A stretch of DNA of 64,000 nucleotides from Bradyrhizobium sp. SZCCT0153 (GTDB taxonomy: Bacteria; Pseudomonadota; Alphaproteobacteria; Rhizobiales; Xanthobacteraceae): the NCBI RefSeq assembly GCF_018129995.1, contig NZ_JAFCKS010000007.1, forward strand, positions 240,459 to 304,458, read 5' to 3'. This document shows, piece after piece, positions 26,900 through 35,803 of this stretch (position 1 is the first letter of the stretch; each line of letters starts with the position of its first letter). Below the pieces are notes generated by a model that worked only from the letters and a program-made list of their open reading frames with translations, was not told where the DNA came from and ran no database searches. Both the position numbers and the translations under genes were made by a program.

Positions 26900-29365
26900 A
26901 TGCCCCCAATGTTACATTGTCATGCCCGCCGTGGCGTGAGCGTCGTTGCCGTTCAGGCCGCGCTGCTTGCATCATCGAGCGGAGTTTTTGCCCAAAGCAG
27001 CGGTGCGGTGCTGCCGCCGGTAACCGTCGACGCGCCCGCCGCAGTGAAACCCAAGCCGCGCAAGCCGGCGGTACCCATTGCTGCCGCCAGGAGCCGCTCC
27101 GCAAAGCCCGCCAGCGAGCGGGCCGCTTCCGCTCCCACCGGCGAGCAGGGAGCGGGCAGCGCCCGCGCGTCGCTGGATCCGCCGGCCGCCGTGGCGCGCT
27201 ATCAACTACCCCAGCGCTCCTTCAGCGTTACGGCGAAGGAAATCGACGAGACGATCAACCTCAAGGACCCTGAGGATGCCGTCAAATACATGCCGAGCCT
27301 GTTCGTGCGGAAGCGCAACGACGGCGACAACCAGGCGGTGCTGGCGACGCGAAGCTGGGGCCTGAACTCCAGCGCGCGCACGCTGATCTACTACGACGAC
27401 CTCCTGATCTCGGCGCTGATCGGCAACAACAACACCAATTCGTCGCCGCGCTGGAACCTGATCTCGCCGGAAGCGATCGGGCGGGTCGATTACCTCAACG
27501 GCCCGTTCGCCGCGGCCTATCCCGGCAATTCGATCGGCGGCGTCCTCTTGATCACTTCCAAGATGCCGGACAAGCCGTTTGCGGTCGCCAAGGAAACGGT
27601 TTCGGTGATGCCGTGGAATCAGTACGGCACCAAGGACACCTATGTCACAAGCCAGACCAGCGCGGCGGCGGGTAACCGCGAAGGTGCGCTGTCCTGGCTT
27701 GTCAGCGCCAACTACCTCGACAGCTACCAGCAGCCGCTGACCTACACGACGAGCAGCGCAAACCAGGCTGGTACAACCGGCGTGTTTCCCGCGCTGAACA
27801 AGCAAGGCGTTCCGGCCAACGTAGTTGGCACGGGAATCCTCGCTCATTCGCAGCAGAGCTCCGGCAATATTCGCCTTGCCTATGATTTGACGGCGCAGGT
27901 GCAGGCGACTTATTCGTTCGGTATCTGGAATAACCACCAGGTCTCCGATCCCCAGACCTACCTGCGGTCGACCGCGACAGGGCTGCCGACGTTCAACAAC
28001 ATCACGACGTTCGCAAACGCCAAATATATCTGGGACGAGACCCACCTAAGCAACGCGGTCGCGATCAAGAGCGATACCAAGGGCATCTTCGATTTCGATC
28101 TGTCCGCATCGAGCTACAATTATCTCGAGGATACCCAGCTCAATCCATACACGGTGACGTCGGGCGTGGGCTTCTCGCAGAACGGCAGGGTCCAGCGCAT
28201 GGACGGCACCAACTGGCAGAACGCCGACGCCAAGGGAATCTGGCGTCCGCTGGGGTACGGCGGGGCACACGAGATCAGCTTTGGTATTCACGGCGATCGG
28301 TACCGCCTGGAAAATCCGACCTATGGGTCGTCGGTCTGGTATCAGGCTGCGACCGCTACGGGACAGCGTTACGCCAACAGTCAGGGCGAAACGCGCACCG
28401 GAGCGCTCTGGCTTCAGGATGCCTGGAAAATCCAGCCCAATCTGAAGCTGACCCTGGGGGGGCGGCTGGAGACCTGGCAATCGCTCGATGGTCAGAACGT
28501 CGTGACCCTGGCAAACGGCGCGGGCGCGATCACCTCGTCATTCACGACCAACCAGCCGGGTCTTGCTTCGACGAATTTCTCGCCGAAGGCCTCGCTCTCC
28601 TACGATCCGAACAAGGATTGGAATGTCACGGTCAATTTCGGCGAGGCCTATCGCTACCCGACCGTTCTGGAACTCTATCAGAACGTGACCGTCGGCAATA
28701 CGATTACGGTGGCCAACCCTTTCCTGAAACCCGAGCAGGATTTCACCGGCGAGTTCAACATCGAACGGCACTGGAATGATGGCAGAGTCCGGTTGACCCT
28801 GTTCAGGGAGCGGACCAACAACGCGATCATCGCGCAGACCAACATGATCAACGCGACCCAGAGCGCGACCACGTTCAGCAATGTCGATGCGATCAGGATG
28901 CAGGGTGTAGAGTTGTCCGCCGACAAGGACAACGTTCTCATGAACGGTCTACAGCTGTTCGGCAGCATAACCTATGTCGACTCGCGCATCCTTGCCGACG
29001 CGAGTTGGGCCGGCATTGATCCTCTGACCAATCAGGCCACGACCGCCGTCGGCAAGCGCGTGCCATACGTACCCGACTGGCGCGCCAAGTTCGGCGTCAC
29101 CTATCGGCCGAACGAAAGCTGGGCCTACACGGTTGCCGCACGTTTCAGCGGCAAGCAGTACTCGACACTGGACAACACCGATCGCGTCGCCCACGTCTAC
29201 GGCGCCTTCGATAACTTTCTCGTTGTGGACTTGAAGATGCACTATAACGCGACGAAGAATTTCGCGTTCGACTTCGGCATCGATAATCTCTTCAATGAGC
29301 AGTATTTCCTGTTTCATCCTTTCCCGGGCCGTACCTTCGTTCTGGCCGGCAAGTACACGTTCTGA
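26900..29365 (+). CDS. pcuB: TonB-dependent outer-membrane receptor (PcuB-like, copper)
   Basis: An 821-residue outer-membrane receptor for TonB-driven uptake. A signal peptide (VSVVAVQAALLASSSGVFAQ) is followed by a Pro/Ala-rich linker. The plug domain runs from about residue 110 (FSVTAKEIDETINLKDPEDA, VDYLNGPFAAAYPGNSIGGV), and the 22-strand barrel ends in Phe (TFVLAGKYTF). Copper as ligand is inferred from pcuC-E downstream and from the published Bradyrhizobium operon. It is separated from the PcuA gene by 76 bases. Confidence 0.82.
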   Translation: MPPMLHCHARRGVSVVAVQAALLASSSGVFAQSSGAVLPPVTVDAPAAVKPKPRKPAVPIAAARSRSAKPASERAASAPTGEQGAGSARASLDPPAAVARYQLPQRSFSVTAKEIDETINLKDPEDAVKYMPSLFVRKRNDGDNQAVLATRSWGLNSSARTLIYYDDLLISALIGNNNTNSSPRWNLISPEAIGRVDYLNGPFAAAYPGNSIGGVLLITSKMPDKPFAVAKETVSVMPWNQYGTKDTYVTSQTSAAAGNREGALSWLVSANYLDSYQQPLTYTTSSANQAGTTGVFPALNKQGVPANVVGTGILAHSQQSSGNIRLAYDLTAQVQATYSFGIWNNHQVSDPQTYLRSTATGLPTFNNITTFANAKYIWDETHLSNAVAIKSDTKGIFDFDLSASSYNYLEDTQLNPYTVTSGVGFSQNGRVQRMDGTNWQNADAKGIWRPLGYGGAHEISFGIHGDRYRLENPTYGSSVWYQAATATGQRYANSQGETRTGALWLQDAWKIQPNLKLTLGGRLETWQSLDGQNVVTLANGAGAITSSFTTNQPGLASTNFSPKASLSYDPNKDWNVTVNFGEAYRYPTVLELYQNVTVGNTITVANPFLKPEQDFTGEFNIERHWNDGRVRLTLFRERTNNAIIAQTNMINATQSATTFSNVDAIRMQGVELSADKDNVLMNGLQLFGSITYVDSRILADASWAGIDPLTNQATTAVGKRVPYVPDWRAKFGVTYRPNESWAYTVAARFSGKQYSTLDNTDRVAHVYGAFDNFLVVDLKMHYNATKNFAFDFGIDNLFNEQYFLFHPFPGRTFVLAGKYTF

Positions 29366-29397
29366 CGATGTTGACGACGACAAGAAAGGCAAACGAC

Positions 29398-29919
29398 ATG
29401 AACAAGCTCTCACGCATACTGGCGCTCGCAGCGCTCTCGGTCGCGATGTTCGCAGCACCCGCATCGGCCGACGATGTCAAGGCCGGCGATCTCGTCATCT
29501 CGCAGGCGTGGAGCCGGGCGACGCCGGGCGGCGCCAAGGTCGCGGGCGGTTATCTCACCATCGAGAACAAAGGAGCGGCGGCCGACAAGTTGGTCAGCGT
29601 GTCCGCCGACATCGCGGGGAAGGCGGACGTCCATGAGATGGCGATGGAGAACGGCGTGATGAAGATGCGCCCGCTCGACAAGGGCCTCGTGATCGATCCC
29701 GGCAAGACGGTGAAGCTCGCTCCCGGCGGCTATCATCTGATGCTCCAGGAGCTGAAGGGCCCGTTCAAGCAGGGCGACAAGGTACCGGTGACGCTCCAGT
29801 TCGAGAAGGCCGGCAAGGTCGCCGTCGCCCTCGACGTCCAGGGCGTCGGCGCGCAGGCGCCCGGCGACGGTGGTCACATGATGAAGAAAATGCCGGATCA
29901 TTCGGGAATGAAGATGTGA
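29398..29919 (+). CDS. pcuC: Periplasmic copper chaperone PCu(A)C
   Basis: A 173-residue periplasmic copper chaperone thought to deliver Cu(I) to cytochrome oxidase assembly. A signal peptide (ILALAALSVAMFAAPASA) precedes the DUF461/PCu(A)C domain with its metal motif: H79, M90, H113 and M115. A second possible metal site is the Met/His-rich tail HMMKKMPDHSGMKM. The ATG at 29398 is chosen because it gives the signal peptide and follows AAGAAAGG; an upstream ATG at 29368 is rejected. The stop overlaps a possible downstream start. Confidence 0.9.
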   Translation: MNKLSRILALAALSVAMFAAPASADDVKAGDLVISQAWSRATPGGAKVAGGYLTIENKGAAADKLVSVSADIAGKADVHEMAMENGVMKMRPLDKGLVIDPGKTVKLAPGGYHLMLQELKGPFKQGDKVPVTLQFEKAGKVAVALDVQGVGAQAPGDGGHMMKKMPDHSGMKM

Positions 29920-29951
29920 TGAGCATGATCTGGACCTTCGGGAGACCGAAC

Positions 29952-30470
29952 ATGTCGAAGCGAGCTGGGCTTAGTCTTCTGTGCGTACTTGCGGCAGCGC
30001 CGGCCAGTGCGCACGTCTTCCTCGAAGGCAAGCAGGCGAGTGTGGGGGGATCGTACAAGGCCGTCTTCGCCGTGCCGCACGGCTGCGCGGGCTCGCCCAC
30101 GGTGAAGATCCGCGTCCAGATCCCGGAAGGGGTGATAGCGGTGAAGCCGATGCCGAAGGCGGGCTGGAGCGTCGATGTCGTCGAGGGCAAATATGCCAGC
30201 GAGTACGACTATCACGGCAACAAGCTCTCCTCCGGCGTCAAGGAGGTCGCGTGGTCCGGCGGCAAGCTGCCGGACAAAAATTATGACGAGTTCGTCATGC
30301 ACACGGTCCTGACCGACAAGCTCAAGCCGAACACGACCCTGTACTTCCCCGTCGTCCAGGAGTGCGAGACCGGCGTCAGCCGCTGGATCGAAATTCCGGC
30401 GGAGGGGGCGGAGCATTCGCACGAGGGCAAGTCGCCGGCGCCCGGCGTGAAGCTGTTGCCAAAGCCCTGA
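29952..30470 (+). CDS. pcuD: YcnI/DUF1775 family periplasmic copper protein (PcuD-like)
   Basis: A 172-residue exported protein of the YcnI family. A signal peptide (AGLSLLCVLAAAPASA) is cleaved before HVFLEGKQAS, leaving His as the first mature residue, as in YcnI proteins that bind Cu(II) through an N-terminal His. The conserved HGCAGSPTVKIRVQIPEGV and AGWSV segments are present. I chose the ATG at 29952 because a GGGAG lies 7 bases before it and it gives a proper signal peptide. Starts at 29919 and 29925 would add a non-signal extension. Its stop overlaps the next start. Confidence 0.82.
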   Translation: MSKRAGLSLLCVLAAAPASAHVFLEGKQASVGGSYKAVFAVPHGCAGSPTVKIRVQIPEGVIAVKPMPKAGWSVDVVEGKYASEYDYHGNKLSSGVKEVAWSGGKLPDKNYDEFVMHTVLTDKLKPNTTLYFPVVQECETGVSRWIEIPAEGAEHSHEGKSPAPGVKLLPKP

Positions 30471-32032
30471 TGCGCCGGCTCGCCGCACTCGCGACGATGC
30501 TCCTCGTTGTCGGGTTCGCGACCGGCGCCTTTGCCCATGCGGCGCTCGTCGCGGTCGAGCCGGCGAGCGGCAGCAAGCTTGCGGCCGCACCGAAGGCGGT
30601 GGAGCTGCGCTTCAACGAGGCTGTGACGCCGGGCGCGATCCGCCTGATCGATGGCGCGGGCAAGGCGCGGGATGATGCGCGTGTCAGCGCATCTGGCGAG
30701 ACGATCTCGGTCGCGATGCCGCCGGAGCTGCCGCAGGGCACGGCGGTCGTGAGTTATCGCGTGATCTCGCAGGACGGTCATCCCGTCGCGGGATCGGTGA
30801 TTTTCTCGATTGGCATGCCGACAGGGACGCGACCGCCCGCCAATACGGACAACGGATTGAACGTGCTGATCTGGCTGGCGCGAGTCGGTCTCTATCTCGG
30901 GCTGTTCGTCGGCGTTGGGGGCGTGTTCTTTGCGCGCTGGGTTGCCTGGTCGATGGCCGGCACGACCATAGCGCGCGTAGCGCTCGCTATCGGCCTTGCG
31001 AGTGCCGTTGGATCACTCGGTCTGTTGGGCCTCGATCTCCTCGGCCTGCCGCCAGCGGCCCTCGTCACAATCGCCCCCTGGAAGGTGGCGTTCGCGACCA
31101 GCGCGGGTCCCGCAATGCTGGTTGCGATCACCGCGATGCTGTTCGCGCTGATAGCGCTGCGTGGCGGATGGTACGCGCGGGCTCTCGCGCTCATCGCGTT
31201 TGTCGGCGTCGGCATGTCGCTGGCCATGACCGGCCACGCGGCGACGGCGCCGCCCGAGGCGTTGACACGCCCTGCGATCTTCCTGCATGGCCTGTCCGTT
31301 GCTTTCTGGATTGGCGCGCTGGCCCCGCTCGCGGCACTTGTGTCGAAGCCGTTGGCCGCGGCATTGCCTGTCGTGAACCGCTTTTCTCGCCTCGCCGTGC
31401 CGGTCGTCGGCGTTCTCGCATTTACCGGCCTTGCGCTAGCCATCGTCCAGCTTGAAAGGCCGTCCGCATTGGTCGAGACCCGCTACGGCCTGATCCTCTC
31501 GATCAAGCTCGGGCTCGTCCTTGCGCTGCTGGTGCTCGCCACGCTCAACCGCTTTCGCCTGACCCCGGCGCTCGCGGGCGATCACAAGGCCGCGCCGGCC
31601 TTGAAGCGCTCGATCCTGCTCGAATGCGCTATCGCGCTCTGCATCCTTGCCGTCGTCGCCGGCTGGCGCTTCACGCCGCCGCCGCGGACCATCGTTCCGG
31701 AGACGCCGCTGGCGATCCACATTCACACCGACAAGGCGATGTTCCAGGTGCTGGTCTCGCCGGGCAGGGCCGGCGTCGATGATTTCGTGCTCCAGCTCAT
31801 GACCGGTGAAGCGGCGCCGCTTGCGGCCAAGGAGGTGACACTGACCCTGAGCCTGCCCGAACGCGGCATCGAACCGATGGAAAGGGACGCCTTGTTCGGC
31901 TCAGACGGCTATTGGCATGTGCGCAAGGTCGCGCTGCCCTTTGCCGGTCGTTGGCATCTGCGGATCGACGCGCTGGTGAGCGACTTCGAGAAGGTCACGC
32001 TGGAGGACGAGTTCGAACTGGCGCCGCTTTGA
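30470..32032 (+). CDS. pcuE: CopC-CopD fusion copper protein (PcuE-like)
   Basis: A 520-residue protein joining a periplasmic CopC domain to a CopD membrane domain. The signal peptide ends at FATGAFA, leaving H23 as the mature N-terminus. With D102 and H104 (QDGHPVAG) this matches the CopC Cu(II) site. About eight membrane segments follow (residues 130-400, e.g. LIWLARVGLYLGLFVGVGGV). The C-terminal periplasmic part (IHIHTDKAMFQVLVSPGRAG onward) resembles a YtkA-like beta domain. It probably moves copper across the inner membrane. Confidence 0.82.
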   Translation: MRRLAALATMLLVVGFATGAFAHAALVAVEPASGSKLAAAPKAVELRFNEAVTPGAIRLIDGAGKARDDARVSASGETISVAMPPELPQGTAVVSYRVISQDGHPVAGSVIFSIGMPTGTRPPANTDNGLNVLIWLARVGLYLGLFVGVGGVFFARWVAWSMAGTTIARVALAIGLASAVGSLGLLGLDLLGLPPAALVTIAPWKVAFATSAGPAMLVAITAMLFALIALRGGWYARALALIAFVGVGMSLAMTGHAATAPPEALTRPAIFLHGLSVAFWIGALAPLAALVSKPLAAALPVVNRFSRLAVPVVGVLAFTGLALAIVQLERPSALVETRYGLILSIKLGLVLALLVLATLNRFRLTPALAGDHKAAPALKRSILLECAIALCILAVVAGWRFTPPPRTIVPETPLAIHIHTDKAMFQVLVSPGRAGVDDFVLQLMTGEAAPLAAKEVTLTLSLPERGIEPMERDALFGSDGYWHVRKVALPFAGRWHLRIDALVSDFEKVTLEDEFELAPL

Positions 32033-32090
32033 CGCGCGCCGGTGCGGTTCAAGCTGAACCTCAAGTCGACGGAAAAATGACAGGAATTCC

Positions 32091-32108
32091 GCCGCGTTAG
32101 CGGCTTTT
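32091..32108 (+). terminator. Possible terminator after the pcu cluster
   Basis: GCCGC-GTTA-GCGGC followed by TTTT, 58 bases after the pcuE stop. The stem is only five pairs and the T-run is short, so it is a modest candidate for the end of the operon. Confidence 0.5.
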
Positions 32109-32183
32109 CCTCATTCTCGGTCTTGTGTTTTCGCTCCCAATCCGGTTTCACTGCAAGCCGTCACTGATTCCTCGAGTATTGCC

Positions 32184-33503
32184 ATGCGGTTGTCGCGGTT
32201 CTTCCTGCCCATCCTGAAGGAAAATCCGAAAGAGGCGGAGATCGTCTCGCATCGGCTGATGTTGCGCGCGGGCATGATCCGGCAGGAGGCCGCCGGCATC
32301 TATGCCTGGTTGCCGCTCGGCTTCCGTGTCTTGAAGAAGATCGAGCAGATCGTGCGCGAGGAGCAGGACCGCTCGGGCGCGCTGGAACTGTTGATGCCGA
32401 CGCTCCAGCTCGCCGACCTCTGGCGTGAGAGCGGCCGCTACGACGCCTATGGCCCGGAGATGCTGCGCATCGCCGACCGCCACAAGCGCGAGCTGCTGTA
32501 CGGGCCGACCAACGAGGAAATGATCACCGAGATCTTCCGCGCCTATGTGAAGTCCTACAAGAATCTGCCGCTCAACCTCTATCATATCCAATGGAAGTTC
32601 CGCGACGAGCAGCGTCCGCGTTTCGGCGTGATGCGCGGCCGCGAGTTCCTGATGAAGGACGCCTATTCGTTCGACCTCAACGAGGCGGCGGCGCGGGTTG
32701 CCTACAACAAGATGTTCGTCGCCTATTTGCGCACGTTTGCGCGCATGGGGCTGAAGGCGATCCCGATGCGCGCCGAGACCGGCCCGATCGGCGGCGATCT
32801 CAGCCACGAATTCATCGTGCTTGCCGAGACCGGCGAATCCGGCGTTTTCATCAATCGCGACGTGCTTGACCTGCCGGTGCCGGGCGAGGACGTCGACTAT
32901 GAGAGCGACCTGACGCCGATCATCCAGCAATGGACCTCGGTCTATGCGGCGACGGAAGATGTTCACGACGCCGCGCGTTTCGAGCAGGAAGTGCCCGCGG
33001 AGAAGCGCGTGAACACCCGCGGCATCGAGGTCGGGCAGATCTTCTATTTCGGCACGAAGTATTCCGACGCGATGAAGGCGCTGGTGGCCGGCCCCGACGG
33101 CGTCGACGTGCCGATCCACGGCGGCTCCTACGGCGTCGGCGTGTCCCGCCTGCTCGGCGCCATCATCGAGGCCTGCCATGACGATGCCGGCATCAAATGG
33201 CCGGAGGCCGTTGCCCCGTTCCGGGTGTCGATCCTCAACCTCAAGCAGGGCGATGCGGCGGTCGATGCCGCCTGCGAGAAGCTCTATGCGGAGCTTACCG
33301 CCAAGGGTGTCGACGTGCTCTACGACGACACCGACCAGCGCGCCGGCGCCAAATTCGCCGCCGCCGACCTGATCGGCATCCCCTGGCAGATCATGATCGG
33401 GCCGAAGGGGCTTGCCGACGGCAAGGTCGAGATCAAGCGGCGAAGTGACGGCGCCCGCGAGACCATGTCGCCTGCGGACGCGGTCGCAAGACTTGTGGGC
33501 TGA
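32184..33503 (+). CDS. proS: Prolyl-tRNA synthetase (short form)
   Basis: Charges tRNA-Pro with proline in the cytoplasm. The 439-residue length matches the alphaproteobacterial short form, which lacks the inserted editing domain of the roughly 570-residue E. coli enzyme. Class II motifs are visible: LRAGMIRQEAAGIYAWLPLG (motif 1 area), KFRDEQRPRFGVMRGREFLM (motif 2) and GSYGVGVSRLLGAIIE (motif 3). An anticodon-binding domain completes the C-terminus. The ATG at 32184 gives the usual N-terminus (MRLSRFFLPILKENPKEAEI). Confidence 0.95.
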   Translation: MRLSRFFLPILKENPKEAEIVSHRLMLRAGMIRQEAAGIYAWLPLGFRVLKKIEQIVREEQDRSGALELLMPTLQLADLWRESGRYDAYGPEMLRIADRHKRELLYGPTNEEMITEIFRAYVKSYKNLPLNLYHIQWKFRDEQRPRFGVMRGREFLMKDAYSFDLNEAAARVAYNKMFVAYLRTFARMGLKAIPMRAETGPIGGDLSHEFIVLAETGESGVFINRDVLDLPVPGEDVDYESDLTPIIQQWTSVYAATEDVHDAARFEQEVPAEKRVNTRGIEVGQIFYFGTKYSDAMKALVAGPDGVDVPIHGGSYGVGVSRLLGAIIEACHDDAGIKWPEAVAPFRVSILNLKQGDAAVDAACEKLYAELTAKGVDVLYDDTDQRAGAKFAAADLIGIPWQIMIGPKGLADGKVEIKRRSDGARETMSPADAVARLVG

Positions 33504-33593
33504 CAAGGCTGGTCGGCTGAATATTGTTCATCGCCCGATGCAGAGGCCGCCAATCCGGCCACAATTGACCCCGAATCATGGGATTATCGAGCG

Positions 33594-34874
33594 ATGGATG
33601 AGACCATGACCGAAACAGTTCAAACCGCGCCTTTCGCGCCATTCGAGTGGATGTTGTCGGCGCGCTATTTGCGGGCGCGCCGCAAGGAGGGATTCATCTC
33701 GGTCATTGCCGGGTTCTCCTTTCTCGGCATCATGCTGGGCGTGGCGACGCTGATCATCGTCATGGCCGTCATGAACGGCTTCCGCAAGGAACTGCTCGAC
33801 AAGATCCTGGGGCTGAACGGCCACATCCTGGTCCAGCCGCTGGAATCGCCGCTGACCGACTGGAAGGACGTCGCCGACCGTCTCAGCCAGGTCAAGGGCA
33901 TCCGGCTCGCTGCGCCCGTGGTGGACGGTCAGGCACTGGCGTCCTCGCCGTGGAACGCCTCGGGCGTGCTGGTGCGCGGCATCCGCTCCGAGGACCTCAA
34001 CAACCTCACCTCGATCGCCAAGAACATCAAGCAGGGCTCGCTCGAGGGCTTTGACGACGGGCAGGGCGTCGCGATCGGCCGGCGCCTCGCCGACCAGCTC
34101 TCGCTGCACGCCGGCGACAGCATCACGCTGGTGGCACCGAAGGGCGCAGTCACGCCGATGGGCACGACACCGCGCATCAAGCCGTACAAGATCGTTGCGG
34201 TCTTCGAGATCGGCATGTCCGAGTATGATCTCGGCTTCGTGTTCATGCCGCTCGCGGAGGCGCAGGCCTATTTCAACCGCAGCAACGACGTCACCTCGAT
34301 CGAGGTCTTCACCACCAATCCGGATCAGATCGTCGCTTTCCGCCAGGCCGTGACGGAGGCGGCCGGCCGGCCGGTGTTCCTGGTCGACTGGCGCCAGCGC
34401 AATTCGACCTTCTTCAACGCGCTCCAGGTCGAACGCAATGTCATGTTCCTGATCCTGACCATGATCGTGCTGGTCGCGGCGCTCAACATCGTCTCCGGCC
34501 TGATCATGCTGGTGAAGGACAAGGGCAGCGACATCGCCATCCTGCGCACGATGGGAGCCTCGCAAGGTTCGATCATGCGCATCTTCCTGATCACGGGAGC
34601 GTCCATTGGCGTGGTCGGCACGCTGGTCGGCTTCTTCGTCGGCCTGGTGATCTGCCTCAACATCGAGTCGATCAGGCAATTCCTGTCCTGGCTGACCAGC
34701 ACCGAGCTGTTCTCGCCGGAACTCTATTTCCTGTCGAAGCTGCCCGCCGAAATCGACGTCGGCGAGACCACGGCCGTCGTCGTCATGGCGCTGACGCTGT
34801 CGTTCCTTGCGACGCTGTATCCGTCCTGGCGTGCCGCGCGCCTCGATCCCGTCGAAGCGCTGCGGTACGAGTGA
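33594..34874 (+). CDS. lolC: Lipoprotein-releasing ABC transporter permease, LolC/E family
   Basis: Inner-membrane permease that helps extract outer-membrane lipoproteins and pass them to LolA. The 426-residue protein has a first membrane helix (FISVIAGFSFLGIMLGVATL), a large periplasmic domain to about residue 275, and three C-terminal helices of the FtsX type (LVKDKGSDIAILRTMGASQG). It ends with LYPSWRAARLDPVEALRYE, a classic family ending. The single LolC/E-type gene next to lolD suggests one permease type serving as a dimer. A second ATG at 33606 is possible. Confidence 0.92.
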   Translation: MDETMTETVQTAPFAPFEWMLSARYLRARRKEGFISVIAGFSFLGIMLGVATLIIVMAVMNGFRKELLDKILGLNGHILVQPLESPLTDWKDVADRLSQVKGIRLAAPVVDGQALASSPWNASGVLVRGIRSEDLNNLTSIAKNIKQGSLEGFDDGQGVAIGRRLADQLSLHAGDSITLVAPKGAVTPMGTTPRIKPYKIVAVFEIGMSEYDLGFVFMPLAEAQAYFNRSNDVTSIEVFTTNPDQIVAFRQAVTEAAGRPVFLVDWRQRNSTFFNALQVERNVMFLILTMIVLVAALNIVSGLIMLVKDKGSDIAILRTMGASQGSIMRIFLITGASIGVVGTLVGFFVGLVICLNIESIRQFLSWLTSTELFSPELYFLSKLPAEIDVGETTAVVVMALTLSFLATLYPSWRAARLDPVEALRYE

Positions 34875-34881
34875 GGGGCTG

Positions 34882-35583
34882 ATGGAGCAGCAGGGGGCGG
34901 AAGATGTACCGGTCATTTATCTCCACGAGATAAAGCGGCAGTACCTGCAGGGCGAGGTGCCGCTGACGATCCTCGACGGCGCCAAGCTCGCGCTGTGGGC
35001 GGGGCAATCCGTCGCGCTGGTGGCGCCGTCTGGCTCGGGCAAGTCGACGCTGCTGCATATCGCGGGGCTGCTCGAAGCCCCCGATTCCGGCGAGGTCTAT
35101 GTCAACGGCGCGCCGACCTCGCAACTGCCCGACATCGAGCGCACGCAGCTGCGCCGCACCGATATCGGCTTCGTCTACCAGTCGCACCGGCTGCTGCCGG
35201 AGTTCTCGGCGCTGGAGAACGTCATGCTGCCGCAGATGATCCGCGGCCTGAAGAAGTCCGAGAGCGTCAAGCGCGCGAAAGAGATTTTGGGCTATCTCGG
35301 CCTCGGCGAGCGCGTCACGCACCGTCCCGCGGAGCTGTCGGGCGGCGAGCAGCAGCGCGTTGCGATCGCGCGCGCGGTGGCCAACGCGCCGCGGGTGCTG
35401 TTTGCGGACGAGCCGACCGGCAATCTCGATCCGCATACGGCGGACCACGTCTTCCAGGCCCTGATGCAGCTCGTCAAGGCGACCAAGGTGTCGATGCTGA
35501 TCGCGACCCACAACATGGAGCTGGCCGGCCGCATGGACCGGCGCGTGTCGCTGTCGAACGGCCAAGTGGTCGAGCTCGACTAA
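34882..35583 (+). CDS. lolD: Lipoprotein-releasing ABC transporter ATP-binding protein
   Basis: ATPase of the Lol lipoprotein-sorting complex, 233 residues. Walker A is APSGSGKS, the Q-loop FVYQSHRLLPEFSALENVML is the LolD/MacB subfamily pattern, the signature is LSGGEQQRVAIARAVAN and Walker B VLFADEPTGNLD. It lies 7 bases after lolC. The same frame is open further upstream, but the ATG at 34882 follows GAGGGG. A conserved 26-base repeat begins 4 bases after its stop. Confidence 0.93.
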   Translation: MEQQGAEDVPVIYLHEIKRQYLQGEVPLTILDGAKLALWAGQSVALVAPSGSGKSTLLHIAGLLEAPDSGEVYVNGAPTSQLPDIERTQLRRTDIGFVYQSHRLLPEFSALENVMLPQMIRGLKKSESVKRAKEILGYLGLGERVTHRPAELSGGEQQRVAIARAVANAPRVLFADEPTGNLDPHTADHVFQALMQLVKATKVSMLIATHNMELAGRMDRRVSLSNGQVVELD

Positions 35584-35587
35584 CAAA

Positions 35588-35613
35588 CGCGAAAACAACC
35601 CCATGCACAGTAG
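35588..35613 (+). repeat. 26-base dispersed element, copy B
   Basis: Perfect 26-base match, inverted, to 21806-21831. It starts 4 bases after the lolD stop, in the same orientation relative to the preceding gene as copy A. Beyond the core the two copies share the flanking AACAAA but then diverge. Confidence 0.8.
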
Positions 35614-35803
35614 CCGGGTTCGCCGCAACGACGCGCGGGGTCCCCCGCAACGCCGTTGATAATTCGAATGAATCCGCGCAGCCGCGCACTCGCCGGCGGG
35701 TGCGGCACGTTGGCCCTTTTTCAACCGAATGTTGCGATTCCGCCACCCCGGGAACGTTGCTCGTGATGTACGATCGACCCCATTTCCAGGAATCGATGTG
35801 GGA

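Noticed and set aside
29919..29951. Fragment resembling the GCATGATCnGGACC repeat at the pcuC/pcuD junction
   Set aside because: Only about 14 bases match with one mismatch, too short to call. It does support placing the pcuD start downstream at 29952.
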